The notes under the pieces are model-generated. The model was not told the DNA's origin and made no database searches. It saw nothing but the letters and a program-made list of their open reading frames with translations. A program made the translations under genes and the position numbers. Source: a virus. Taken from it: a stretch of DNA of 30,745 bases. Of this stretch, positions 15,137 to 21,858 are shown in pieces (position 1 is the stretch's first letter; the number at the start of each line of letters is the position of its first letter). The stretch is taken from positions 1 to 30,745 of IMG/VR virus record IMGVR_UViG_3300031951_000833; one strand, written 5' to 3'.

Positions 15137-15364
15137 TTAAAAGGGTAAGTCGTCGTTTGAAACTAGGGGCGCAGTTTGTGGGGATACGTAAGGTTCAGAA
15201 AAAGACGCGCTAAAATAACTATTTCCGTTACTAGACGTCTTAACCCAAAGGGCTATTTCCATTTCTTTGCCGTTTACGTTCACTTTGCCCCTGTAGTCGG
15301 GTTGGTTCTGGCTCGTTTTCTTGTCGTTCTTGAAAATTGCACCCGTGTTTGTTTTGTTCTCCAT
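15137..15364 (-). CDS. Small DNA-metabolism protein with SSB-like DDLPF tail
   Basis: The product is 75 residues. The core (TGAIFKNDKK ... DYRGKVNVNGKEMEIALWVK) matches the general shape of the small DUF736-like proteins seen near replication genes: short strands with a GKE/ALWVK core. The protein ends SNDDLPF. An acidic end with a final Pro-Phe is the hallmark of bacterial SSB tails, which recruit replication and repair partners. It could therefore be a mini SSB-like or partner-recruiting protein working with the ERF and exonuclease genes nearby. The family link is from memory of motif shape. Confidence 0.55.
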   Translation of the reverse strand: MENKTNTGAIFKNDKKTSQNQPDYRGKVNVNGKEMEIALWVKTSSNGNSYFSASFSEPYVSPQTAPLVSNDDLPF

Positions 15365-15371
15365 GTTATTT

Positions 15372-15794
15372 TTAGTTAAAGTTAGTAATAATTGAATAAA
15401 TAATAGCCGTCAGGACTGCGCCTAATAAGAAGGCCGTACCTATGGCAGCCATTTGGTTGCGCTTTTGTTCTTTATTCACGGGTTTAGGTTTAGGGTTTGA
15501 GAATTTAATTTTAATTTGGGTGTCCTTTACGTCTTTTTTGTCCTTTTTGCTAGAGTCCCAGCTTTTTCTATACTCGATAGTCAAGATAGCGACGCGTTTT
15601 GCAGTTGCTAGGGTTGGTTTTTTAGCTACCCACGTGTATACTGCGCGGTCTACTTTCTTAATGTAGCCGTGTTCTTGTAATACTCTAAAAACGTCAAAGC
15701 GTGTTTGGCTTAGTTCATCAAAGCGAAACGTAGGCTTTTCGTTCATTTCTGTTAATAGGTCCTTATAGGCCGTTAGGTTTGTTTTCTTATTCAT
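15372..15794 (-). CDS. Winged-helix-like protein with C-terminal membrane anchor
   Basis: The product is 140 residues. Residues ~20-60 look like a small winged-helix unit (FDELSQTRFDVFRVLQEHGYIKK). A long Lys-rich hydrophilic stretch follows (~78-108). A single hydrophobic helix at ~114-135 (AAIGTAFLLGAVLTAIIYSII) ends the protein, so it would be tail-anchored with the DNA-binding-like domain in the cytoplasm. I know of no standard family with this layout. Possible roles are anchoring replicating DNA to the membrane or host takeover; both are guesses. It overlaps the upstream gene by 4 bases. Confidence 0.55.
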   Translation of the reverse strand: MNKKTNLTAYKDLLTEMNEKPTFRFDELSQTRFDVFRVLQEHGYIKKVDRAVYTWVAKKPTLATAKRVAILTIEYRKSWDSSKKDKKDVKDTQIKIKFSNPKPKPVNKEQKRNQMAAIGTAFLLGAVLTAIIYSIITNFN

Positions 15795-16018
15795 TGTTCT
15801 TGTTGTTTAAAGGTTTTTACTTCGTCTTTCAAACGCTCGACATACAAAGTCGCGTCCATAAGTTCTTCTTGTAAGTGGTTTATCCAGTCTGTTAACGTTA
15901 GGTCTTCACGTGTTAATGGCGTGCCGTATTTTTTTAGCCCCGTGTTTGAGCGTTCGACGTACTTCGCTAGCACGCTTTTTACTATCTGGTCTTCTACTTC
16001 TTGTTTCATCTTTTCCAA
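15791..16018 (-). CDS. MazG-like helical protein (putative nucleotide pyrophosphohydrolase fragment)
   Basis: The product is 75 residues and all helical. The stretch LTDWINHLQEELMDATLYVERL places EELMDA in a helix, like the metal-binding EExxD motif of MazG/dUTPase-type all-alpha NTP pyrophosphohydrolases. GLKKYGTPLTREDL before it is typical of short phage versions. If active it would trim unwanted NTPs or modified dNTPs. It is shorter than full MazG domains, so it may only be a homologue without activity. Two ATGs, at codons 1 and 4, are possible. It overlaps the upstream gene by 13 bases. Confidence 0.5.
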   Translation of the reverse strand: MEKMKQEVEDQIVKSVLAKYVERSNTGLKKYGTPLTREDLTLTDWINHLQEELMDATLYVERLKDEVKTFKQQEQ

Positions 16019-16215
16019 CTATTTTTATTTATTAAATACAATTCGTAAAGTTCCTCATTTGTAAGGTTATCTAAATTGCTCCAACTTGTACTTCCGTATG
16101 GCTCACAAAATGAATGTCCAGCTTTTTTAACTAACGGGTGGTTAAATACGTCATAATAAGGCGACCTACCTTGTACCATAGCTTGCAGTTCTTTTGTTGT
16201 TAGTTCTATTTTCAT
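16006..16215 (-). CDS. Hypothetical 69-residue protein
   Basis: No family was recognised. The N-terminus is helical (TTKELQAMVQG). A central aromatic stretch follows (SPYYDVFNHPLVKKAGHSF), and the C-terminus is a leucine/tyrosine-rich helix (NEELYELYLI). There are no membrane segments or metal-binding pairs. The 4-base ATGA overlap with the exonuclease gene ties its translation to the recombination genes. Confidence 0.55.
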   Translation of the reverse strand: MKIELTTKELQAMVQGRSPYYDVFNHPLVKKAGHSFCEPYGSTSWSNLDNLTNEELYELYLINKNSWKR

Positions 16216-16892
16216 AGGAAATTGTAAAGGGTGTTAAAATACTCACGGCATAGTTCTACGCGGTCTTTTATTTCGTTTATTACTTCGTCGTCACGTTCGA
16301 CCTCAAAGACTTTCACACGGCGGTTGTCGGGTATATGGTCGAAGTTGTGTCGTTTCTGTACTTCGTCGATTAGGTTTAGATCTTCTTCTAGCAAATGAGC
16401 GTTCCAGTGCGCGCGTCTTATTTCGTCTTGAACCATGTCTAGCGGTGTATTGACTAGGCAGTATACTAGTAAACTTTTTTGTTTACCTGTAAGCCACATA
16501 TAGCCCTGTAATTGGTAGTAATAGTCTTTAGTCGGTATTTCTGTAGCGAAAAACGGGAATGTAGTAGCATCCCAAGAACTTTTTACGTCTAGAACATAGT
16601 TAGCCGTGTTTACGTCGGGCGTACCTGTTACCCAGTCGTTACTAAAATGTTCGTCGTTCTTTAAGATGAAGCCTAACTCTAGGACTTCGCTAGCTAGTTT
16701 AATGCTTTCGTCTTCTACTAGGTTACCTTTGTCGGTGTAACGTGAGTTAAACGTCTTGACTATTCCGTATTTTGCTAGTAAAACTTGTTCTTCTACGTAG
16801 GTCTTAGCCGTTTGGCTTAGTATTTCGCTTTTTGAACGCGGTGACGTCATTACTTTACCAAGTGCCGAGCATCGAACTTTAAAAGCAGTCAT
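16212..16892 (-). CDS. YqaJ-like phage recombination exonuclease
   Basis: The product is 226 residues, the usual size for the lambda exonuclease / YqaJ family of PD-(D/E)xK nucleases. Motifs are in order: RCSALGKVM near the start, an acidic GNLVEDE at ~57-62, VTGTPDV at 88-94 with the first catalytic Asp, LDVKSSW at 101-107 with the DxK pair (Asp102, Lys104), and YYYQLQGYMWL at 124-134. It resects double-stranded ends to give 3' single strands for the annealing protein encoded just upstream. ATGA overlaps on both sides show a coupled recombination cassette. Confidence 0.8.
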   Translation of the reverse strand: MTAFKVRCSALGKVMTSPRSKSEILSQTAKTYVEEQVLLAKYGIVKTFNSRYTDKGNLVEDESIKLASEVLELGFILKNDEHFSNDWVTGTPDVNTANYVLDVKSSWDATTFPFFATEIPTKDYYYQLQGYMWLTGKQKSLLVYCLVNTPLDMVQDEIRRAHWNAHLLEEDLNLIDEVQKRHNFDHIPDNRRVKVFEVERDDEVINEIKDRVELCREYFNTLYNFL

Positions 16893-17398
16893 AGGGCTTC
16901 GAGCATTTCGGTTTGTGACTCAGTCAAAGTGAAGCTTGAAGTTATCTTTTCCTTAGTTACCTTACCTTCTACAATAGCTTTGCATGCGTCTTGAAAGCGT
17001 TTGTTATCAATAGCGGGTAATTTCTTTACTTGTTCACCGCTTGCGTCCGTGTCTTTGTCGGTAACTAGGCCTAAAGCCGAACTGAGGGCGTAACGTCGAA
17101 CGTAAGTAATAGCAGACCCCATAACTTGAAAGTCGTTCATGCCTTTGAGTTGTACGCCTTGCGGTATTGCCGTAGTGCTTTCGATAGTTTCGCCGCTTTC
17201 TACGTGGAAAATGCACGTTACTAAGTCTGTGCCGTTAATTAACTGAGTAAAGCCTAGCCCGTGTTTCTTTAGTAGCGGGTTAATCTTGTCGAAAATAGCG
17301 GGTAAGTCGGCGTAAGAATAGCCGAACCCCTGAGTTCCTTTGTGAATTACTGGCACTTCTTGTTGGAAATTAGCCAACGCTTTAAATAAATTTTTCAT
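16889..17398 (-). CDS. ERF-family single-strand annealing protein
   Basis: The product is 169 residues. The ERF signature is clear: FGYSYADLPAIFDKINPLLKKHGL (~25-48), a strand with HVESGE, and GSAITYVRRYALSSALGL at ~94-111 followed by TDKDTDA. ERF proteins form rings on single-stranded DNA and anneal complementary strands, serving recombination-dependent replication. The exonuclease downstream supplies the substrate. A TATATTTG box and a short AT-rich gap lie ahead of this gene, so it may start its own transcript within the early operon. Confidence 0.85.
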   Translation of the reverse strand: MKNLFKALANFQQEVPVIHKGTQGFGYSYADLPAIFDKINPLLKKHGLGFTQLINGTDLVTCIFHVESGETIESTTAIPQGVQLKGMNDFQVMGSAITYVRRYALSSALGLVTDKDTDASGEQVKKLPAIDNKRFQDACKAIVEGKVTKEKITSSFTLTESQTEMLEAL

Positions 17399-17422
17399 AG
17401 CTTGTTTTTAAATTGTTATATG

Positions 17423-17430
17423 CAAATATA
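17423..17430 (-). promoter_or_regulatory. Candidate internal early promoter box before ERF gene
   Basis: The minus-strand reading is TATATTTG, matching TAnnTTTG. It sits 25 bases before the ATG of the annealing protein, in a 36-base gap within an otherwise tightly packed operon. No TTTG is found at the ideal -33 spacing. Confidence 0.45.
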
Positions 17431-17434
17431 ATAC

Positions 17435-17953
17435 TTATTTTAATTCCTTGCACTTTTTTTTGTACGTCGATATAATTTTTTTTAGTTCGTCGGTGGTATA
17501 CTTACGCACCTCATGAGCCTCAGTATGTAATTTTATCAGTCGTTCAGCGCCTATTCGCTTTTCAATGCCTATTTGATATTCTAAAAGGTTGCCGTGTTTA
17601 TATCGGTTACATGTTACGCATTGTGCATGAACGTTGTCTTCGTTGAATGTAACGGCTTTGTGTCCGCCCATGCTGAAATAATGGCCAGCGTCATACTTTT
17701 CACCTAAAGAACCGCTGCAACTTACGCAAGGTTTACCTTGATCCCTTAGGCGTATGTATGTATTGAATACTTTTTGGGCTTCTTTAAGCCAGTCTGAGTT
17801 CGTTTTTATTTCGTTCTTAAGCTTGGCCTTAGTCTTTTTCCATTCCTTAGCCTTAACTTCTTCTACAAACGCTTTAATACATTCGTCTTTTAGGCAGTGC
17901 TTTTGATTGAATTTAATAGGATCAAACTTCTCCTTGCAGTTTTTACACCTCAT
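17435..17953 (-). CDS. ninG: NinG/Rap-like recombination endonuclease
   Basis: The product is 172 residues. The N-terminal zinc ribbon has Cys3, Cys6, Cys20 and Cys25. A basic helix (KEWKKTKAKLKNEIK) leads to an HNH-like core: CVSC at 76-79, DAGHYFSMGG at 88-97 and CVTC at 112-115, with NEDNVHAQ between. This matches lambda NinG (Rap), which nicks and resolves Holliday junctions and D-loops. It lies beside the ERF and exonuclease genes, completing a recombination set. Its ATG overlaps the stop of a small zinc-ribbon gene (TAATG). Confidence 0.85.
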   Translation of the reverse strand: MRCKNCKEKFDPIKFNQKHCLKDECIKAFVEEVKAKEWKKTKAKLKNEIKTNSDWLKEAQKVFNTYIRLRDQGKPCVSCSGSLGEKYDAGHYFSMGGHKAVTFNEDNVHAQCVTCNRYKHGNLLEYQIGIEKRIGAERLIKLHTEAHEVRKYTTDELKKIISTYKKKCKELK

Positions 17954-18087
17954 TAGTTTAGTTTTATTTTAATCGTTTTGACCTTGCATTTTTTATTTTG
18001 ACAGATATATAAGGATTGAACTTCTCCATTAGAACTATCTATTTCCGACATCCAGATTAATAGCTTATTACATTTTTTACATTTCAT
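17953..18087 (-). CDS. 44-residue zinc-ribbon protein
   Basis: This very small gene encodes a protein beginning MKCKKCNKLLIW and ending in a lysine-rich tail. Cys3/Cys6 and Cys29/Cys34 form two knuckles of a zinc ribbon, and the design resembles the Com translational regulator that accompanies Mom in phage Mu: a short zinc-finger protein beside a mom gene. The Com parallel is inference from size, cysteines and adjacency only. It starts two bases after the stop of the Mom-like gene and overlaps the NinG start by one base (TAATG), so it is firmly built into the operon. Confidence 0.65.
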   Translation of the reverse strand: MKCKKCNKLLIWMSEIDSSNGEVQSLYICQNKKCKVKTIKIKLN

Positions 18088-18089
18088 GA

Positions 18090-19037
18090 TTAAAATAATT
18101 GTGTTTGAATAACGGGTGCATAATTAGAGTCATAATTTTTATTCTCGCCTTTTGGATATGGGAGTGACTCATATTTCATCGTTTTAATAATTTTATTCCT
18201 TGTTTTCTTACATGCACAAATAAAGACATATCTATTTTTTGGGAGTATTTCTATTTTTTGCAACTCCAATTTTTTTATGATTTCGTTAGAATCAGCTACC
18301 ATTTCATAGTTCAACATTTCTTTATCGTGTTTATCATCAAAATTTAATATTTTTTTGAGTGCAACCCAATCATCAATATTTGGAAAACTAAATCCAGAAT
18401 CTGTACGAAACCAATGAGAACAAGTGTCTTTGTAACCGAATATTTTATCTAAGTCTTTGTATTTAAAATTTCCTTTGTATTGTTTTAAATAATTTGCTAT
18501 GTCAATTCTGTTAATCTTATGCTCGTCTATTCGTCTTTTAATCATTGACACATTGATTTTATTATTTTTTTGGTAATGACCAATATTTCGAAAATGAAAT
18601 TCTTTGCCTTCTTTGTCAATTAATTTGGTTGTGTTTGACGTTGTCCCAGTATAAATAAAATTACACGCTTGGTATATATAGCCGTAATGACTCATGTTTA
18701 GATCACTAAAAGAAACTACTATTTTGGGTTTAGGTAACATATTCAAGCAACTCGAAACAAAAAAAGAAAGTACATTTTTTTCTAAGTTATTATTTACCAC
18801 AAGTCTATTTAATTCTATGACAATGTCCTTGTATTCTTTTCCGCATATGCTTTCACAAAGAGTTGGACTAGGTGGCATGCCAAAGGTACACACACCTTGT
18901 AAAATTAAATTTTCATTGTATAATCCAAAAGAATATGAAATGCTACATAGTCTTTTAGCATAGTGTTTATTTAATAGCCAATCATTACACAAATAAGAGT
19001 CAATCGATTTTATTGTATATTTTTCTTTTATACTCAT
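18090..19037 (-). CDS. Mom-like DNA-modification protein with C-terminal HWFR domain
   Basis: The product is 315 residues. Residues ~10-130 match the GNAT-fold Mom family (phage Mu Mom modifies adenines to escape restriction): NKHYAKRLCSISYSFGLY, a GVCTFG strand, VIELNRLVV near 73-81, KNVLSFFVSSCLNMLPKP, then VVSFSDLNMSHYGYIYQA ending at ~124. Residues ~178-235 form a second domain centred on SHWFRTDSGFSFPNIDDW, a pattern I know from the C-termini of phage and bacterial DNA methyltransferases, probably used for DNA recognition. The gene is clearly AT-richer than the flanking recombination genes. It has a 4-base overlap with the zinc-finger gene upstream. Catalytic chemistry and target base are not readable from the sequence. 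Confidence 0.65.
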   Translation of the reverse strand: MSIKEKYTIKSIDSYLCNDWLLNKHYAKRLCSISYSFGLYNENLILQGVCTFGMPPSPTLCESICGKEYKDIVIELNRLVVNNNLEKNVLSFFVSSCLNMLPKPKIVVSFSDLNMSHYGYIYQACNFIYTGTTSNTTKLIDKEGKEFHFRNIGHYQKNNKINVSMIKRRIDEHKINRIDIANYLKQYKGNFKYKDLDKIFGYKDTCSHWFRTDSGFSFPNIDDWVALKKILNFDDKHDKEMLNYEMVADSNEIIKKLELQKIEILPKNRYVFICACKKTRNKIIKTMKYESLPYPKGENKNYDSNYAPVIQTQLF

Positions 19038-19282
19038 AAGTCATTTTTTAAAAATTTTAAGGCTTGGTTTTTATTCTTGAAGTGGTGTACTATAAACTTT
19101 CGTTCTCCGAAGTCGTATCTAACGGCTCGTAGTTCACGTAGCATTCTAGCGCGTGTGCATCTTTTACAACTAAATAGTTTACCTTTTCGTTCTGGTCGTC
19201 CGTATTCGCGTCGGTTTTCGTCGTAGCTTGTAAGGGGTTTAAACTTGAAACAGGTAAAGCATTGTATTTTATCATTGTTCAT
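19034..19282 (-). CDS. Small zinc-finger protein
   Basis: The product is 82 residues. Cys8/Cys11 and Cys39/Cys42 bracket a basic loop (SYDENRREYGRPERKGK) and form a likely four-cysteine zinc finger of the kind found in small HNH-like or DNA-binding phage proteins. No histidine or Asn nuclease core is evident. The C-terminus is basic. It is sandwiched with coupled overlaps between the methyltransferase-like and Mom-like genes (TAATG and ATGA), so it may serve the same modification module as a nucleic-acid adaptor. Confidence 0.6.
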   Translation of the reverse strand: MNNDKIQCFTCFKFKPLTSYDENRREYGRPERKGKLFSCKRCTRARMLRELRAVRYDFGERKFIVHHFKNKNQALKFLKNDL

Positions 19283-20007
19283 TATATTTTTTCTATTTTA
19301 AAGTAAACTCTAGAAATGTTTTGCCAATTTCTTATATAAATAGGTGTCAATTTTTTTCTATTACGGACACCAATTTTTAACACTACATTGACTAAGTTTT
19401 CGATAGTAAATTGTTCGAGCGTTTCAATGCCGTAAAATTTATTTACGTAGTCAGTTCTTTTAAAACGCAAATGTCCCATTTCGCCAAATGTAATAATCAA
19501 ACCTTTTTTAGCCATTTTAACAGACAGATCAAAACAATCAAAGGCGCTACCAAAAGGGTCTATGTCAATTAAATCAAAACTGCAATTTTCATAGTACAAT
19601 TTGCAAACTAATTTTTCCGCCTTATCGTTGTAGTAAGTATTAAATTTGCTTTCTATGTCGTTAGTATATACTTCATCCACCTTGTCTAAATAATAAGAAT
19701 GCGCTCCAGCAAATAGATCTAGTACGCTTTTAGGTTTTATTTCAGACAAAAACAATTCATTGTGAAAATATTTGTCTTCAAGGTGCTTTTCATTGTATGT
19801 ATTACTTTTTTTTGCAATACGTTTCATTTTAATTTGTACCTGTAAAACATCCCTGTCTATAGACTCGGCAATAGCTTTTATTGAATGGCCTTTTTCTTTT
19901 AAATCTATGCACCATTCTATCTCTTTTTGAGTCCATTTTCTAGGTTGGTTTAATGTAATACCACCATTTTTTAAAAGTTTTCCTTTGTATTCATTTGGCA
20001 TTTTCAT
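19282..20007 (-). CDS. Class I methyltransferase-like protein with N-terminal HTH and DPFG motif
   Basis: The product is 241 residues. Residues ~22-66 look like a Myb/HTH DNA-binding unit (RKWTQKEIEWCIDLKEKGHS, then IKAIAESIDRDVLQVQIKMKR). A Rossmann-type SAM domain follows: motif I SVLDLFAGAHS at 94-104, acidic TNDIE at 115-119, and motif IV LIDIDPFGSAFD at 146-157. DPFG in place of the DPPY/NPPY of amino-methylating DNA enzymes recalls the Trm1 tRNA guanine-N2 methyltransferase family. With an HTH attached and a Mom-like gene two genes downstream, DNA is a plausible substrate, but tRNA is possible. The gene is AT-richer than its surroundings and overlaps its neighbours by 1-4 bases. Confidence 0.6.
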   Translation of the reverse strand: MKMPNEYKGKLLKNGGITLNQPRKWTQKEIEWCIDLKEKGHSIKAIAESIDRDVLQVQIKMKRIAKKSNTYNEKHLEDKYFHNELFLSEIKPKSVLDLFAGAHSYYLDKVDEVYTNDIESKFNTYYNDKAEKLVCKLYYENCSFDLIDIDPFGSAFDCFDLSVKMAKKGLIITFGEMGHLRFKRTDYVNKFYGIETLEQFTIENLVNVVLKIGVRNRKKLTPIYIRNWQNISRVYFKIEKI

Positions 20008-20300
20008 AGTTCTATGTCTTTAAATTTAAGTTCGTTTTTTAGTTCCTGATAAGCTACTCGAAGTTCAGCGTTACGTCTAGCCAGTTGGTTAAGTTCGCGG
20101 TTTAGTCCTTTTATTTCGTTTTCCATTTCGATTATTACTAGTTCGGTTTTTAGAAGTTGTTCTTCGCTTTCTTTACTTCCTTCTATGTAGTCCTTTGCGT
20201 CTGGTTTGTCCTTTTCTAGCTTCTCGCGTACGTTTTTAATTCGTTCACGAACGCACCAAATGACATTCTTAGCCCATAGTATTTTTAAGTTTAGATCCAT
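20004..20300 (-). CDS. Coiled-coil protein
   Basis: The product is 98 residues, almost entirely helical with heptad-like spacing. The stretch at ~50-95 (ELVIIEMENEIKGLNRELNQ and onward) would form a coiled coil, so it probably oligomerises. No DNA-binding or enzymatic motif is visible. It sits one base after the helicase-like gene and overlaps the methyltransferase-like gene by 4 bases. It could be a scaffold or helicase partner; the sequence does not decide. Confidence 0.6.
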   Translation of the reverse strand: MDLNLKILWAKNVIWCVRERIKNVREKLEKDKPDAKDYIEGSKESEEQLLKTELVIIEMENEIKGLNRELNQLARRNAELRVAYQELKNELKFKDIEL

Positions 20301-20301
20301 T

Positions 20302-21186
20302 TTAAAAAGGTGTTTTTGTTTGTATTTCTTTTGGTCGGTGTTTACGTAGTGGGTCGACTCCGTACACTTCGAAGCCTAAACCTTTGTTGAAGTCAAGCAT
20401 TACAGGTTCGTTTATAGGTGTGTGACGCCCGCCTGTTTCCATGTCTTTAACTTTTTCGACGTTTACCCAAGTTTTGAATTTCATTTCAGGATGTTTAATT
20501 AGTCGGTGTATTACAAACATATCGTCACACCTATTTAAGAAACTTTTACCGCCTTCGATGTGGTCTTTCAAGGGGGCTTTAAGGTGTCCTTTGTATTCGC
20601 CCTCAGTATATAAATTCCCATTACGTCCGCTTTCGCTATTCGGGTGCGTGTTTATGTAAATAGTCATGCCTGTACTATTGACAAACTGACGTGCTTTATT
20701 CATAAAGTCGTAATTCCCAGCAAATGACATTTCCCTATCTAGGCCCGTGAATGGATCAATAAGACCAACCTTAGCCCCGCTTTTCTCAAATAGCTCTAAA
20801 ATATCTTCGGGTTTGTATAGTTTCGAGTTGTCTATGAATGTAAAGTATTGCTCTAGGTATGCAACGTCACCGCTAATTTGCGAATGGCTTAGTTCCCTGA
20901 ATGGCTTACCCCTGTACATTTGAACCATGTCGCGCAATATTTGGCCCTTTTGGTTTTCACCCGACCAAATGCAAAAGGTTAAGTCGTGTTTAAGGGCTAA
21001 CGCTAGGAAGTACCAATTTATGAAGTAAGTTTTTCCGACGTTGTCATGTCCTAAAATAATATTAAGTTGTTTAGGTTTGAATTTTAAGTGTTCGTCTAGG
21101 TAGCAGTCAAGCCCAAGACCTTGTTTTATTTTGCCGTCTCTTACGTCTAGTAAGTATTGTAAGGCGTCACCTTGTTTTGTTAGCAT
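20302..21186 (-). CDS. RecA/DnaB-type replicative ATPase (helicase-like)
   Basis: The product is 294 residues. Walker A is GHDNVGKT at 46-53 and a Walker B-like strand VGLIDPFTG lies at 140-148. A sensor-type strand MTIYINTHPNSES (near 173-185) and a helix with EGGKSFLNRCDDMFVIHR follow, as in the RecA fold of DnaB C-terminal domains and RepA-like helicases. There is no DnaB N-terminal domain, so it may be loaded by the replisome-organiser-like protein encoded just upstream, whose end it overlaps by 20 bases. It likely unwinds the phage replication fork; an ATPase with another replication role is the alternative. Confidence 0.7.
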   Translation of the reverse strand: MLTKQGDALQYLLDVRDGKIKQGLGLDCYLDEHLKFKPKQLNIILGHDNVGKTYFINWYFLALALKHDLTFCIWSGENQKGQILRDMVQMYRGKPFRELSHSQISGDVAYLEQYFTFIDNSKLYKPEDILELFEKSGAKVGLIDPFTGLDREMSFAGNYDFMNKARQFVNSTGMTIYINTHPNSESGRNGNLYTEGEYKGHLKAPLKDHIEGGKSFLNRCDDMFVIHRLIKHPEMKFKTWVNVEKVKDMETGGRHTPINEPVMLDFNKGLGFEVYGVDPLRKHRPKEIQTKTPF

Positions 21187-21757
21187 ATTCTAGTTCTCTT
21201 TTACGCATATTGTATGCTATTTGTTCGCCGTCTGTCATGTCTTCGTAACGCTTTTCCTTTTTACTTTCGTCTTTAGGTAGGTAGGTTAAGGTGTTTATTA
21301 GTGAACTTTTCCAATTTACAATTTTACTCATTTTACCTTTTCGGTTAATACTCCAGTCATTAACTACCCAACTTTCATACTTCAAACCAACGGCTTCTTT
21401 TAAGACGTCAGGCATTTTCTCCAAAGCAAAAGCTATAAATTCGTCTTTACTTGGTATATAGCCTTTCTCTTTCCCTTTCTCTTTCTCTTGTACCGAAGGC
21501 CCTTGCGTACCCCCTTGCGTAGGGTCTTGGCTAGGGTATTGTAAAGGTCGTTTTGTCTTGTCTTCGTAACCCTTTATTTGCTTGTCTATTGAATGCTTTT
21601 GCGAAAGATACGCGAATTTAACTAAGCCTTTTAGTTCTGTTTCTTCACCTGTAAATTGACGCGTAAGTAATGCGTCGTAAAATGCTAAACGATCTTTGTC
21701 GTTCAGTTCTTTTGCTACGTCCCAGTAGCTTCGATAAAAGTTAAATGCTTGCCTCAT
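21167..21757 (-). CDS. Replication initiation / replisome organiser-like protein (DUF6291-like)
   Basis: The product is 196 residues. The N-terminal ~70 residues (AFNFYRSYWDVAKELNDKDR, LAFYDALLTRQFTGEE) match the pattern of DUF6291-type phage replication proteins. A Pro/Gln/Gly-rich linker with KEKGKEKG lies at ~72-100. The C-terminal region has SWVVNDWSINRKGKMSKIVNWKSSL, typical of helicase-loading ends of replisome organisers. It should bind the origin or load the ATPase gene that follows. The gene has an unusual 5' leader with a terminator-like hairpin and possible pseudoknot (see those entries), suggesting controlled expression. Confidence 0.65.
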   Translation of the reverse strand: MRQAFNFYRSYWDVAKELNDKDRLAFYDALLTRQFTGEETELKGLVKFAYLSQKHSIDKQIKGYEDKTKRPLQYPSQDPTQGGTQGPSVQEKEKGKEKGYIPSKDEFIAFALEKMPDVLKEAVGLKYESWVVNDWSINRKGKMSKIVNWKSSLINTLTYLPKDESKKEKRYEDMTDGEQIAYNMRKRELEYANKTR

Positions 21758-21762
21758 ATTTT

Positions 21763-21825
21763 ACTGCCTTAAAATAAAAAACCCCTTCAACGTTCGCAAG
21801 GCAGTGCTACTAGTCGAAAGGGTTT
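21763..21825 (-). promoter_or_regulatory. Possible RNA pseudoknot leader upstream of replication gene
   Basis: On the minus-strand RNA, the 13-bp hairpin (21779-21791 with 21813-21825) has a 21-base loop containing ACTGCCTT (21798-21805). That loop sequence is exactly complementary to AAGGCAGT at 21763-21770, which ends six bases before the ATG. The two helices interlock as in an H-type pseudoknot, or could compete. Two of the 13 stem pairs are G.U on this strand only, which argues for function as RNA. It may control termination or ribosome access; no ligand is implied. Confidence 0.5.
21776..21825 (-). terminator. Hairpin followed by U-run in leader (terminator or attenuator)
   Basis: The 13-bp stem AAACCCTTTCGAC / GTTGAAGGGGTTT is followed on the minus strand by TTTTTTATTTT. 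It could end the transcript of the DnaA-like gene or act as an attenuator for the replication gene 20 bases further on. A promoter box at 21859-21866 lies just upstream, so a short RNA of roughly 70 bases could also be made. Confidence 0.65.
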
Positions 21826-21858
21826 CAATAATGTTTTACGTGGGTCTGCCTACCCGTA

